NCBI GenBank assembly: GCA_018829445.1
Contig: JAHJTV010000063.1
Location: 1 to 64,000 of the forward strand
Reading direction: 5' to 3'
DNA length: 64,000 nucleotides
DNA from: a bacterium
Lineage (GTDB): Bacteria; SAR324; XYD2-FULL-50-16
Below the pieces are notes generated by a model. That model had not been told where the DNA came from, did not search any database, and was given only the letters and a program-made list of their open reading frames with translations. Positions 46,082-55,255 of the stretch are shown here, piece after piece (within the stretch, counting starts at the first letter, position 1; each line of letters starts with the position of its first letter). A program made the translations under genes and the position numbers.

Positions 46082-49000
46082 TTATCTTTTTTTGACTACT
46101 TTGGTTAAAGGTTGTATCCCCCTATAAATGTTTCCACTGTAAGGAGAAACAGATTTTGGATTGCCAACAATGGTAAAAATATCTGGATTTTTACTATCAC
46201 CAGGGGAGATGGGCATGTTTTCTATTATCCAGCTTTTCTCCTGAAAACTGATCGAAGCTTCACAAATGAATAGTTTTCCGTCCCGCTTGGCAGAGATGGA
46301 TGCATGACTCGACTTTCCGATCTTTGTGGTAATGACCCCATCGACCCCTTCAATGTTCATTTTAAGAGCTTCTTCCGGAGTAACATATTCCATCAGCAGA
46401 AAAATACCGGGACCATGGAATTCATCTTTATCACCCAACTGCTCCCTCACTTTCGCCACCGTTTCCTTCAGATCGTTGTAGCCTTTGTGTGCACCATCCA
46501 GAAAAACACCGTATTGAACACCTCCATTGACGCCTTTTCCAGTGGCGATTGGAGCTATATCAGTCGGTGTTAGCCTGTAGTCTTCGCTTTCTCCTCTGAT
46601 GCCTATCGGCATTTGCCTTTCCTGGACTACAAAAAGCTCCATCTTTTCGGATTCGGGATCATACTCACCAACCATTTCGACATCAACATCAACATACCCC
46701 TTGTTGATTTTAATTTCTTCAAGCAAGTTTGTAATCTGTTGATAAAGCTTTGGATTTTCTGTCTCAACTGTTTCCAGCGGCAACCCTTCCGAAGCCAGGC
46801 CGGCAGCAATATCTTCACCGGGTCTGCCAAACAGCAAATCACCATGAGGTGTGTTGGTTTTACCTTGGGGGTCCCCGGAAAACAAAATGGCGCTAAACGA
46901 CTGCTGGTTTTTATCTGCCTGTTTCATTTCCATCAGGGTTACAGGTGTGTACCAATCTTTGGAAATATCAAGAAAATTTCTCAGTTGCCTGGCGGCAGGC
47001 GAGTCCCAGGATTTCCAGACTCCAAGTGTTGAGATGGCCAGCATCTCCAGTGGATCATTCCAGTTTAAAAAGGGGTTAAAATCTCCTGCCTGTTGTTGAT
47101 ACCGGCTTTCGATTAACACCTTGAATTGTTTTACAATGTTTGCGATCTGATCGTTATTTAAATCTACCCACCGGACTTTTTTATGGAGCAGGAGCGAGAT
47201 CTCTTTCTTGATGTTTTCGACAATTCTGGAAAACTCCACTTCATTTATCCCGAAAACAACATTTCCAAAGGTGCTGAGAAACACACGATAGGTGTTCAGT
47301 TCCAACCTTAAATCAATGGGTTTGTGGTCACTGTCCGTCACATCATGATAACCGATATTTAATACTGTTCCCAATATACCCGGCATAGAGCGATATGATC
47401 CGCTACGGGCGGAAACCAAAAGAGTTGGAGCGCAACTGATATCAAAATCATAGGCAGATCTTTTTTGGTTGATCAGGGTTATTTGTTGGGGGGGGAGATT
47501 ATCTAATGAAAGATTAAATATCTTTTTCGTTTTTGATTCGAGGATCAGAATGCGATTTAGAATCTCGGTTTTGAGTTCGGCAAAACTGTGTTCATCGATC
47601 CGTTTTAATTTTTCCTGGAAATAATTCACCGGAATGGTTTCCAGTGCCGGGACGTTAAATCCATCTTTGGCCAGTGTTTGCAGCGCGTATGATTTGTATC
47701 CGTAAAAAACAGGCGATAACCTGTTTGAATTTGCCGATCTGTCCGGGAAAATTGGATAGGAAGGAGCAAGTTTCTTAAGTTTTACCGTTATCTTCAACAA
47801 ATGGTTAAGAAATCGCTCCAACAGGTGAATGGGATGAGCCTCTGCGATAATATTTCCCAAAACTGTTTCCTGAACAAGGGGATAAAAGAGCTCTTCGTCG
47901 GGGACACTCAGTATATCCAATCCAAAATCCAGGTTTTCTCTCCCCAGTGCTTGTACAATTCGGGATGGAAAATGTCCAAAGGTATTGGCTACAAACGAAT
48001 CCACGTGGGAGAGTTCCCGGTAAGATAAAATTCCCAAAATATCATGCAGTTGCGAGACGGTAAGTTGATCATGAGCCAAGACTTTTATGGTATCAAGAAA
48101 ATACTTGGATGGTGCCAAACCGTCATTCTTTAGGTGGATCATAATCTCTTTCAGACATTCGATCTTTTGCTGAAGGATCAAAAGAAGATCTTTATTAATG
48201 CAATCTACAGGAGGTTCTATCTTTGTAAGTTCAGAAATCCACTGCTCCAGTAGATCTCTTTCCAAAGCAGCCAGCTTTCGATCGGAATTGTATAATTCAA
48301 ATTTTGTCTCCTTGTAGAAGGGCCAAAATCCAAAAAAATCAAAATTCCAATCTCCCTGGATGACATGACGTTTTAGAAAAATATGCTGATAAGGTTCTAG
48401 AAAAGGATCAAATCTTGACAGGATTTTATGATAGCTTTTTCTTTTGTTCTGAACAAAACGTAGTTGTTCCATCAAGTCTGCTTCTTTAAAACGGGTTTTA
48501 TCTTCTTCTGAAAACAGGGAATCTAGAAAACTTTCATTAATCTTTTGAGTCCAATAATTGGATAGGGCATATGCCAGTTTTACCAGGGCGATGATGTCTT
48601 TGGTCGATTCGGAATCAATGCCAGGTAAATCTCTGACAATTTTGGAAAAGTTGTTGTCCTTAGCGATATCCTGCCAGGGTGTGTCCGGGTATAAATCCTT
48701 AAATCGCTTCAGATTTTGACTTAACCGGGCTAATTTCTCCCGGTAGTGTTCAAAATAGTTTTCAAGATCAGGGATGGCTTCATCGCCTATTCCTTTCATC
48801 AGTCTCGTCAGGTTGTTTTGAACTTTTGACAGTTCTCGTGTTGATAATCCCTCCAGAATTTCGAGGCAAAAATCCAGGTCCAATTTTGAGGGCGCCCTGT
48901 GAATTTTAATCCGATGGTAGTGGATCAAGACATTTTTTCTCTTGTAAGATTCATCCAAATCGGCAATGGTCTTGCGAATGACTGTTTCGTGATGACTTGA

Positions 49001-51040
49001 AAAGTCTTTGATATAAGGAATACTGGAGATCAACTGGTGGGCCAGGTACATTTGGTATCCCAATTCCGGATTTCTCTGGTGTTCCGCCAAGGAATTCAGG
49101 TAAAGACTGATATCAGACTCCACAAAAGCATCTTTGGGGATATTGATAAACTTCATATGGAGAACCGTTATTAAAAAGATCACAATTGGATGAAAGATGT
49201 GGGGATCCTGCAGGACGATCTCACCGGTTGCTCCGTTGATTGAGGTGGCACTCTGGGAATAACCTCTCTGTTCGCTAAATCCATCCCGAATGTTGATTCC
49301 GTTTTGTAATTGCTGGCGTCTTTGAGCAACAACTTGGAAAAGAGAACTGAACAGTCTGTAGTCAAACGATATTTTGGAATTTAACAGAAAGGTCATAAGC
49401 TTTTGTATCAAACCTTTAGCATCTGGTTCGTGTGACAGCAGTGTGACGATGTCCTGCAAAGGGATGACTTTGTTTCCGGCAGTGTAGTTCAGCTGCGGAT
49501 TAGATTCGGCAGCTTTGATTATGAACGAGAACAGTCGCCGTTCCTGTTCATAATCGGTCAAAGCCCAGGAAACAACATAGTTCATTCCCCATATTCGGAT
49601 TAGATTGATAAATCCATTGAAGGAATACTGCTCAACAAACCCCTTAAACTGCTCCAGTTTGATATTGGTGTCCTGGAAATGCTTTAATAACAGACTATCA
49701 TCAGAATCTTTCAATTCAACGGAATGAGGGGCTGGCAGTCTGAGGTAGGCAGATCGGATAAAATTGCTGAGCAAGATGCCATCAGGGGCCGTTATCGATT
49801 CCAGATGTTCCAAGCTCTCCTTAAACTGTGGACCAAACGCTTTCACCAATACTGAAGTGTGGATATGCTCAAAAATCGTGTCATGCTTATCCGCAATCAA
49901 CAATTTTTGCTCATAATCTTTAGTCTGGCCGAGAGTGGTGAGAAAATAATCCTGTACTGATTCAGCATTCTTCCTTAATGCCAGATAGGCACCCTCTCTT
50001 ATCATTCGGTCAACAAAATTCGAATGATATCCCAGTACCAACATAATTGATTGTTTATCTTTTAGCCCGATCTCTCCAATCAGATTGATAGCATAGAGAT
50101 GAATAGCCTCTGGGACGTCTGCCTTTTCTATTGTGTCCAGCCCTTTGGAATAAAAAGTGTTTTCGAGGACGCCTAAGATGGCTTCCGATTTTTCCAGAGT
50201 CAGTTCGTTTATCCAAGGCACCAGGGAAGCCTTGGTTTGTGAAAAGTCTCCATAAAGATAATTCTCACCCCCGGAATAGCCATGCTCTGTTAATCCTTCC
50301 CAAAAAAGTTCAAACAGCTCCATATTGTTTTTAAAGATCACTTCAAAATCACTCTTGCGCACTGTTTTTAGTGCCTTGTTTATCTCCGAAATCTGTTGGG
50401 TGATGGATACAAACGTATTGTTGCTCATTAACCTTACATTGATTTGGGTGTTTATCTCCTTTATTAATCCATTCAATTCTTGAAACTTCCCTGATTCTAC
50501 CCCGTCTGTCCTTGCATTAAAATCGATGAGCTTATCCAGGAATTCTTTGCCGAGTTGCTCAAAATTCTCATCAAGTTTTGGGGATAGAATTTTCTTGGCG
50601 TGCTGAAATAAACGTTGGTATGTGAGGTGATCAATTGACCCAATCGACTTCGTTAATTCTATCAAAACAGCCAGACTTCTCATGAGTCCCTGGAAAAAAA
50701 CAGGAGTGGGATGATCCGGGAAAAGTCTGTCCACTTGATTGATTTTCCGTTCCAATAACCAAATCACAGATTTGTTTAAGCCATTGTTGGCTATCTGTTG
50801 GTATAGTTGTGAATAAAACTCGTCAAGCCAGTTACTGAATTTGTGGTCAGATAATGGAGCAATTTCTGAAAGTTTGTAGTAGTTTACAAATTTCGTTTGA
50901 AACTGACGGATGAAGGGTGCTATGGCGACTAGATCCTGAGTTATCAATAAGTCAGTTTCTGTATTGATGTAGTTTAAAACAATGCCATAAAAAGTTTTTA
51001 AATTGAAATCATCACAAAAAGTTTCAATTTTACATAGCAT
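46082..51040 (-). CDS. giant PPDK-like ATP-grasp/phosphohistidine protein without PEP barrel
   Basis: 1652 residues. Residues 1 to about 1130 are helical and unrecognised. About 1130-1530 matches the ATP-binding half of pyruvate phosphate dikinase: YKSYALQTLAKDGFNVPALE, VSARSGSYRSMPGILGTVLN (near 1212), TFGNVVFGINEVEF, DPLEMLAISTLGVWKSWDSP and MELFVVQERQ. A phosphohistidine swivel domain (about 1540-1640) has VDGVITTKIGKSSHASISA with His1579. The protein ends here, with no PEP/pyruvate TIM barrel. Loss of the barrel is seen in glucan water dikinase and rifampicin phosphotransferase, which pass the phosphate to other acceptors; here the N-terminal region may supply the acceptor specificity. 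ATG 51040 has AGGA 8 bases upstream. Confidence 0.8.
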   Translation of the reverse strand: MLCKIETFCDDFNLKTFYGIVLNYINTETDLLITQDLVAIAPFIRQFQTKFVNYYKLSEIAPLSDHKFSNWLDEFYSQLYQQIANNGLNKSVIWLLERKINQVDRLFPDHPTPVFFQGLMRSLAVLIELTKSIGSIDHLTYQRLFQHAKKILSPKLDENFEQLGKEFLDKLIDFNARTDGVESGKFQELNGLIKEINTQINVRLMSNNTFVSITQQISEINKALKTVRKSDFEVIFKNNMELFELFWEGLTEHGYSGGENYLYGDFSQTKASLVPWINELTLEKSEAILGVLENTFYSKGLDTIEKADVPEAIHLYAINLIGEIGLKDKQSIMLVLGYHSNFVDRMIREGAYLALRKNAESVQDYFLTTLGQTKDYEQKLLIADKHDTIFEHIHTSVLVKAFGPQFKESLEHLESITAPDGILLSNFIRSAYLRLPAPHSVELKDSDDSLLLKHFQDTNIKLEQFKGFVEQYSFNGFINLIRIWGMNYVVSWALTDYEQERRLFSFIIKAAESNPQLNYTAGNKVIPLQDIVTLLSHEPDAKGLIQKLMTFLLNSKISFDYRLFSSLFQVVAQRRQQLQNGINIRDGFSEQRGYSQSATSINGATGEIVLQDPHIFHPIVIFLITVLHMKFINIPKDAFVESDISLYLNSLAEHQRNPELGYQMYLAHQLISSIPYIKDFSSHHETVIRKTIADLDESYKRKNVLIHYHRIKIHRAPSKLDLDFCLEILEGLSTRELSKVQNNLTRLMKGIGDEAIPDLENYFEHYREKLARLSQNLKRFKDLYPDTPWQDIAKDNNFSKIVRDLPGIDSESTKDIIALVKLAYALSNYWTQKINESFLDSLFSEEDKTRFKEADLMEQLRFVQNKRKSYHKILSRFDPFLEPYQHIFLKRHVIQGDWNFDFFGFWPFYKETKFELYNSDRKLAALERDLLEQWISELTKIEPPVDCINKDLLLILQQKIECLKEIMIHLKNDGLAPSKYFLDTIKVLAHDQLTVSQLHDILGILSYRELSHVDSFVANTFGHFPSRIVQALGRENLDFGLDILSVPDEELFYPLVQETVLGNIIAEAHPIHLLERFLNHLLKITVKLKKLAPSYPIFPDRSANSNRLSPVFYGYKSYALQTLAKDGFNVPALETIPVNYFQEKLKRIDEHSFAELKTEILNRILILESKTKKIFNLSLDNLPPQQITLINQKRSAYDFDISCAPTLLVSARSGSYRSMPGILGTVLNIGYHDVTDSDHKPIDLRLELNTYRVFLSTFGNVVFGINEVEFSRIVENIKKEISLLLHKKVRWVDLNNDQIANIVKQFKVLIESRYQQQAGDFNPFLNWNDPLEMLAISTLGVWKSWDSPAARQLRNFLDISKDWYTPVTLMEMKQADKNQQSFSAILFSGDPQGKTNTPHGDLLFGRPGEDIAAGLASEGLPLETVETENPKLYQQITNLLEEIKINKGYVDVDVEMVGEYDPESEKMELFVVQERQMPIGIRGESEDYRLTPTDIAPIATGKGVNGGVQYGVFLDGAHKGYNDLKETVAKVREQLGDKDEFHGPGIFLLMEYVTPEEALKMNIEGVDGVITTKIGKSSHASISAKRDGKLFICEASISFQEKSWIIENMPISPGDSKNPDIFTIVGNPKSVSPYSGNIYRGIQPLTKVVKKR

Positions 51041-51497
51041 GGGATATCCTTTTGTAAAAAAAATTAATGACCGGATTGTTATTTGTCTCTGGCTTTTATT
51101 TTAGCGTGTTTTTTTTTTATTTCAATTTCTCTTTGCATAATCCTTGAGGGATTTGAACGATAACGGTGTCAGATTGCCCGTTTATGTGCTGCAAAAGAAT
51201 CTCTTTGATTTTGACAGGGAATTTCTGACCTCAACCTGGAAACAAATCTTCTGGTATCGGCTTTTTTACAACTTTTAGTTGTCGTCCTCCTTCGATTTTG
51301 CTACAAGTTATTGTTCTTAATGAAATGAGGAATGATAGTGGATTATTTGGATTTTCTCAGGCAGGTGATGGTCTGGATTTGGCCTGTTGAGTGCTTGGGG
51401 GCTGAATTTTCTGTCAATTGTCAAAGTGGTTAAGATTTTTCAAAGAGTACGATTTTTGGATAAATCCCGAAGTTTTCCATAAAAAAAGGAGGATCGA
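51041..51497. other. intergenic region upstream of the ABC operon
   Basis: 457 bases between divergent genes, without a gene. It contains a sigma-54-like site (51379-51395) about 100 bases before the glnH-like start, described separately. No repeats were seen. Confidence 0.5.
51379..51395 (+). promoter_or_regulatory. weak sigma-54-like promoter upstream of ABC operon
   Basis: TTGGCCTGTTGAGTGCT has the invariant GG (51381-51382) and GC (51393-51394) with the required 10-base spacing. It matches the -24 element only as TGGC and the -12 element as GTGC. It lies about 100 bases before the solute-binding gene. glnHPQ operons are sigma-54 dependent in enterics, which adds some plausibility. Confidence 0.35.
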
Positions 51498-52367
51498 ATG
51501 AAAAATAGTTTGAGAAATGGGTTTTTCAGCTTAATTGTCTTGGTGTTACTGCTTTCGTTCAGCGCCTGTCAGCAAGGACAAAAACAGGAAGAAAAAGCTC
51601 CTGCCAGTTCCCCGGCTCCTGCACAGGTTGCTCAAGAGGACGCAATTAATACAATTCTGAAGCGTGGGAAATTGCTGGTTGGTTTGGAAGCCGGTTACAT
51701 GCCTTTTGAAATGCGAGCCAAAGAGGGCGATATTATCGGATTTGATGTGGATATGACAACTGCCATGGCAAAAGCTATGGGTGTTGAGGTTGAATACGTT
51801 AATACAAACTGGGATGGGATTATTCCTGCATTGATGACCAAAAAGTTTGATATCATTGCTTCCGGAATGACGATTACCCAGAGTCGTAACCTCAAAATTA
51901 ATTTTGCCAATCCATATATTACAGTTGGCCAAACGATTCTTTTAAACAAAAAATTGAAAGGTCAAGTCACCTCCTATAAGCAACTGAACAATCCAAAATA
52001 CACGGTTGCTTCAAAGCTTGGGACAACAGGCGAACAAGCTGTTAAAAGGATGATTCCAAGGGCAAAATATCTGAGTTATGAAACGGAGCAGGAAGGATCG
52101 ATGGAAGTCATTAATGGCAGAATCGATGCATTTGTATACGATCTTCCCTTCAATGCCATCATGGCAAGTGGTAAGGGTAAAGACCAGATTATTCACCTTG
52201 ATGACCCTTTCACGTTTGAACCCCTGGGATGGGCAATTCGAAAAGGTGATGCGGATTTTCTTAACTGGCTGAATAATTTTATGTATCAGGTCAAAAATGA
52301 TGGAACCTATGACCAGATTTATGATAAATGGTTCAAGGATTCCAGCTGGTTACAGAAAGTTCAATAG
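51498..52367 (+). CDS. glnH: polar amino-acid ABC transporter, solute-binding lipoprotein
   Basis: 289 residues. Signal with lipobox SFSAC, Cys24 as the lipid anchor, then a low-complexity Pro/Ala/Ser linker (about 32-45). SBP family 3 features: LLVGLEAGYMPFEM, IGFDVDMTTAMAKAMGV, DGIIPALMTKKFDIIASGMT and RIDAFVYDLPFNAI. The symbol is by analogy; glutamine versus other polar amino acids cannot be separated. Shine-Dalgarno AAAGGAGG 7 bases upstream. A good terminator follows before the permease gene, which should give more binding protein than permease. Confidence 0.92.
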   Translation: MKNSLRNGFFSLIVLVLLLSFSACQQGQKQEEKAPASSPAPAQVAQEDAINTILKRGKLLVGLEAGYMPFEMRAKEGDIIGFDVDMTTAMAKAMGVEVEYVNTNWDGIIPALMTKKFDIIASGMTITQSRNLKINFANPYITVGQTILLNKKLKGQVTSYKQLNNPKYTVASKLGTTGEQAVKRMIPRAKYLSYETEQEGSMEVINGRIDAFVYDLPFNAIMASGKGKDQIIHLDDPFTFEPLGWAIRKGDADFLNWLNNFMYQVKNDGTYDQIYDKWFKDSSWLQKVQ

Positions 52368-52382
52368 GCGTTTTCGGAAAAT

Positions 52383-52415
52383 CGGCGGGTCATTACTCGC
52401 CGTTTTTTAGTTTTT
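52383..52415 (+). terminator. intrinsic terminator within the ABC operon
   Basis: CGGCGGGT (52383-52390), loop CATT, ACTCGCCG (52395-52402): an 8-bp stem with one G-U, followed by TTTTTTAGTTTTTTT. It is placed between the binding protein and permease genes, so partial read-through would set their expression ratio. Confidence 0.85.
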
Positions 52416-52614
52416 TTCTTGCTTATCGGTTGACCGCAGCCTTTTCATGGGAACGATTGGTTTTACGCCAAAGATCTGATGATGACTGAGATTTGATACA
52501 CCATGAGAATAATGGTTGTTCTTTTTAAGAGTATTGTCTGGTACAACGCTCGCCATATTAGAGATACCTGCATTATCCAAACAGTTGTCTTCCAAAAGAG
52601 GAATATTAGCGTTT

Positions 52615-53577
52615 ATGGTGTCTGAACTTTCAAAAAAAATCTTCTGGTACGTTTGTCTGATCGGGGTTCTTGTCTTTCTTGGCTGGGGATTAACCGTTCT
52701 GACTGATCGTATTGACTATAAGTGGTATTGGAACAGGGTTCCTCAGTATTTTGTATTTACGGGGACTGTCGATCAGTATGCTTCAGAAAATGGTGTGGTA
52801 GACATCCAAAAACTCGACAGTATCGAGTCTGAAGTTACATTGAGGTATGATAATGGTGAAAAAGAGTCCTTTAATCTGGTGACAAAAAGCCTTGTTGTTA
52901 AAAACGGGGATCGGATTACTGGAGTAGATAAAATAGGGGCCAAACAGGTTGTCACCCAGGGGATTCTCATCAAAGGATTGGTAACAACCCTTGAAATATC
53001 AGTTTACTCCACCTTCTTCGGATTATTAATAGGTTTAATTGTAGGGTTGGGCAGGGTCTCAAAAAATCCCATGTTTAAGGGACTTGCCACAATCTATGTG
53101 GAATTGATAAGGGGAACTCCATTGCTGGTTCAGATCTTTATTTTTTACTTTTTTCTGGCAACAGTAATGGGGTTTGGAAGGCTCTCCTCGGGAGTATTGG
53201 CCCTTTCAGTTTTTGCGGGAGCTTACGTTGCCGAAATAGTGCGCGCAGGTATTCAATCGATCCATCCCGGTCAGATGGAAGCTGCAAGATCACTGGGAAT
53301 GAATCAGCCACAAGCGATGGCATATATCATCCTGCCTCAAGCATTTAAGCGGATTATGCCGCCTTTGGCAGGTCAGTTTATTTCTCTTATCAAGGATTCC
53401 TCGCTGGTTTCAATCATTGCAATTACAGATTTGACCAAAGCGGGGAGAGAGGTTATCACATCAACATTCGCCACTTTTGAGATTTGGTTTACGGTGGCCG
53501 GGCTGTACCTGGTGCTGACTTTTTCATTATCTATGGTCGTCCGCTATATCGAAAGGAGATTTTCTGTCAGTGATTAA
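52615..53577 (+). CDS. glnP: polar amino-acid ABC transporter permease
   Basis: 320 residues from ATG 52615, preceded by GAGGA; a longer in-frame start at 52516 adds residues that do not look membrane-protein-like. First membrane helix about residues 8-30, then an unusual periplasmic segment of about 85 residues (FTGTVDQYASENGVVD...GAKQVVTQG) before the HEAT-type permease core. The core has TTLEISVYSTFFGLLIG, GTPLLVQIFIFYFFLA, and the coupling loop EAARSLGMNQPQAMAYIILPQA. It overlaps the ATPase gene by 8 bases. Confidence 0.93.
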   Translation: MVSELSKKIFWYVCLIGVLVFLGWGLTVLTDRIDYKWYWNRVPQYFVFTGTVDQYASENGVVDIQKLDSIESEVTLRYDNGEKESFNLVTKSLVVKNGDRITGVDKIGAKQVVTQGILIKGLVTTLEISVYSTFFGLLIGLIVGLGRVSKNPMFKGLATIYVELIRGTPLLVQIFIFYFFLATVMGFGRLSSGVLALSVFAGAYVAEIVRAGIQSIHPGQMEAARSLGMNQPQAMAYIILPQAFKRIMPPLAGQFISLIKDSSLVSIIAITDLTKAGREVITSTFATFEIWFTVAGLYLVLTFSLSMVVRYIERRFSVSD

Positions 53578-54304
53578 AATAGAAAATATTAACAAGACGT
53601 TTATCGTTGGTACACACATTGTCAAAGCTGTTGATAACGTCAGTTACCAGGTGAAAAAAGGGGAAGTGGTGGTCGTCTGTGGCCCCTCCGGGTCGGGAAA
53701 ATCGACTCTACTCCGCTGCATCAACCAACTGGAAGCGACAGATTCCGGGAAGATCTTCATTGACGGTGTTGATATTAAAGGCAGAGGGGTCAATATAAAT
53801 AAAATCAGAGCCGAGGTGGGGATGGTATTTCAATCTTTTAACCTGTTTCCTCATAAGTCTGTTCGTGAGAACATTAACCTGGCACAGATGAAGGTAAGAA
53901 AAAGATCCAAATCGGAAGCGGATGACAGAACCGACAAACTGCTTAGGAAAGTTGGAATCAGCGAAAAATCAGAGGTTTATCCTTCTCAACTATCGGGAGG
54001 ACAGCAGCAAAGAGTGGCTATTGCCAGGGCTTTGGCCATGGATCCTAAAATTATGCTTTTTGATGAACCTACCTCTGCTCTTGATCCAGAGATGGTGGGA
54101 GAAGTTTTGGATGTTATGAGAACCATGGCCAAGGAAGGAATGACCATGGTGGTGGTTTCCCATGAGATGGGATTCGCCAGGGAGGTTGCCGATCAGGTGG
54201 TGATGATGGATGAAGGCAGAATAATAGAGGTCGGAACACCGGATCATTTCTTCAACAATCCCACCGAAGATCGTACCAAGCTTTTTCTCTCCCAGATTTT
54301 GTAA
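53570..54304 (+). CDS. glnQ: polar amino-acid ABC transporter ATPase
   Basis: 244 residues, GTG start at 53570 inside the permease gene. Walker A GPSGSGKSTLLRC (near residues 39-51), Q-loop MVFQSFNLFPHKSV, signature LSGGQQQRVAIARAL, Walker B MLFDEPTSALDPE, and H-loop VVVSHEMGFARE. Typical GlnQ/HisP length. It powers import through the upstream permease. Last gene of the three-gene operon. Confidence 0.96.
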   Translation: MIKIENINKTFIVGTHIVKAVDNVSYQVKKGEVVVVCGPSGSGKSTLLRCINQLEATDSGKIFIDGVDIKGRGVNINKIRAEVGMVFQSFNLFPHKSVRENINLAQMKVRKRSKSEADDRTDKLLRKVGISEKSEVYPSQLSGGQQQRVAIARALAMDPKIMLFDEPTSALDPEMVGEVLDVMRTMAKEGMTMVVVSHEMGFAREVADQVVMMDEGRIIEVGTPDHFFNNPTEDRTKLFLSQIL

Positions 54305-54342
54305 ACATCAGAATTGAATTCACACCGTTTTATTGAGTGCAG

Positions 54343-54372
54343 GAAGTCCTTAACCGGGGACTTCTTATCTTC
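54343..54372 (+). terminator. terminator of ABC operon
   Basis: GAAGTCC (54343-54349) and GGACTTC (54358-54364), a 7-bp stem with an 8-base loop, followed by TTATCTTCTT. It lies 39 bases after the ATPase stop. The T-tract is interrupted, so strength is moderate. Confidence 0.6.
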
Positions 54373-54460
54373 TTCACAGCAATTCAGTACATCTTCAAAA
54401 TATCTGTTAAACACATAAATAAAACCTGCCTGCCATTTCGCTCCTTTAACTTGAGCTAAT

Positions 54461-54573
54461 ATTTGGTTAGAAAAAGTAGGATGGGCTACTCGTTGCCCAT
54501 CAATAGAAAGCAATGTTGGGCAACAAGTAGCCCAACCTACGAGCAGATTCAAATTTCTAACCGGACAATGCTG
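54461..54573 (-). mobile_element. MITE copy B, inverted and partial
   Basis: The reverse complement of 54461-54573 matches 43749-43860 of copy A over about 112 bases with three substitutions and one 1-base indel. It includes the terminal CAGCATTGTCCGGTTAG and the whole long hairpin. Beyond the hairpin, similarity fades quickly (a faint match for about 25 more bases), and no second intact terminus or target duplication was found. It is therefore a truncated or decayed copy, or the hairpin part is conserved on its own. Confidence 0.8.
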
Positions 54574-54841
54574 AATACAAACAGATTAATTTTCTCGATT
54601 TGGGTAAGCGCATCATTAGAATTTCCATTTTTCTGCTCTATACTAAGGGAAATTCTGCAGGTTAAAAACAGATACCAACAGCAATTCTAATTTTGGAAAA
54701 ACCAGTTTTTCCATTGTTCGATAATAGGAGCAAAAATCAGGGGACATTCTTCAATGAACCACATTATTCAGTATTAATCACCGGATTTGTAACGTGTTTC
54801 CTGATTTTTTAATGTTAAATGAATGAAGCTTTTATCTTATT

Positions 54842-55072
54842 GAACGCCTTCAGCGTTCCTTTGTCAGGGGATGACTAAATACCCAGGGTGGCGTTCGCAA
54901 GCTCACTGACCCTGGGCTATTGATGTGTATCCCCTTCGGGGAATGCCGTGCAGAAATTGTCCGGGGAGAACACCCCAATGGGGTTAAATATTCACAGCCT
55001 GGGGTCAGCGAACTTGTGAGCGCCACCCCAGGACAAGTAAAACACCCAATTATCAGAACTCTGAAGGAGTTC
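54842..55072. repeat. composite palindromic repeat (nested hairpins)
   Basis: The outer ends are short hairpins GAACGCCTTCAGCGTTC (54842-54858) and GAACTCTGAAGGAGTTC (55056-55072). Inside are two inverted copies of a 35-bp hairpin: CCCAGGGT...ACCCTGGG (54882-54916) and CCTGGGGT...ACCCCAGG (54998-55032), whose loops are also inverse complements with a few changes. A central TCCCCTTCGGGGA hairpin (54930-54942) and CCCCAATGGGG complete it. This is the form of a multi-hairpin REP cluster known in several phyla; no coding capacity. Confidence 0.75.
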
Positions 55073-55255
55073 TATAAACTCAATTTATATGACAATGTAA
55101 ATATCGAGTTTTTCATGTATAGAACAAATTTACCCTGCAGGCTATGTTGTTCGGTTTGACGCAGATCTCTAAAATTAGAATTGATAAAACACCAGATAAT
55201 TCCCGTTTAATTGGAGTGAATAGCAGAAAATAGAAAACTTTAACAGGAAAATAAA

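Larger units (their letters stand above)
54305..55255. other. 0.95 kb repeat-rich intergenic region
   Basis: After the operon terminator this region holds a partial second MITE copy (54461-54573) and a 231-bp composite palindromic repeat (54842-55072). Short frames across them (for example 54244-54552 minus, 54920-55159 plus) read through hairpin DNA and are not credible genes. No RNA gene was recognised. Confidence 0.6.

Noticed and set aside
47484..47502. Run of eight G in the PPDK-like gene as a phase-variation tract
   Set aside because: It is in frame within a conserved coding stretch and no alternative frame is supported.
54244..54552. 102-codon minus-strand frame starting inside MITE copy B and running into glnQ
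   Set aside because: It reads through the hairpin, lacks a ribosome binding site and overlaps the glnQ end; a faint transposase-like look of its tail could not be supported.
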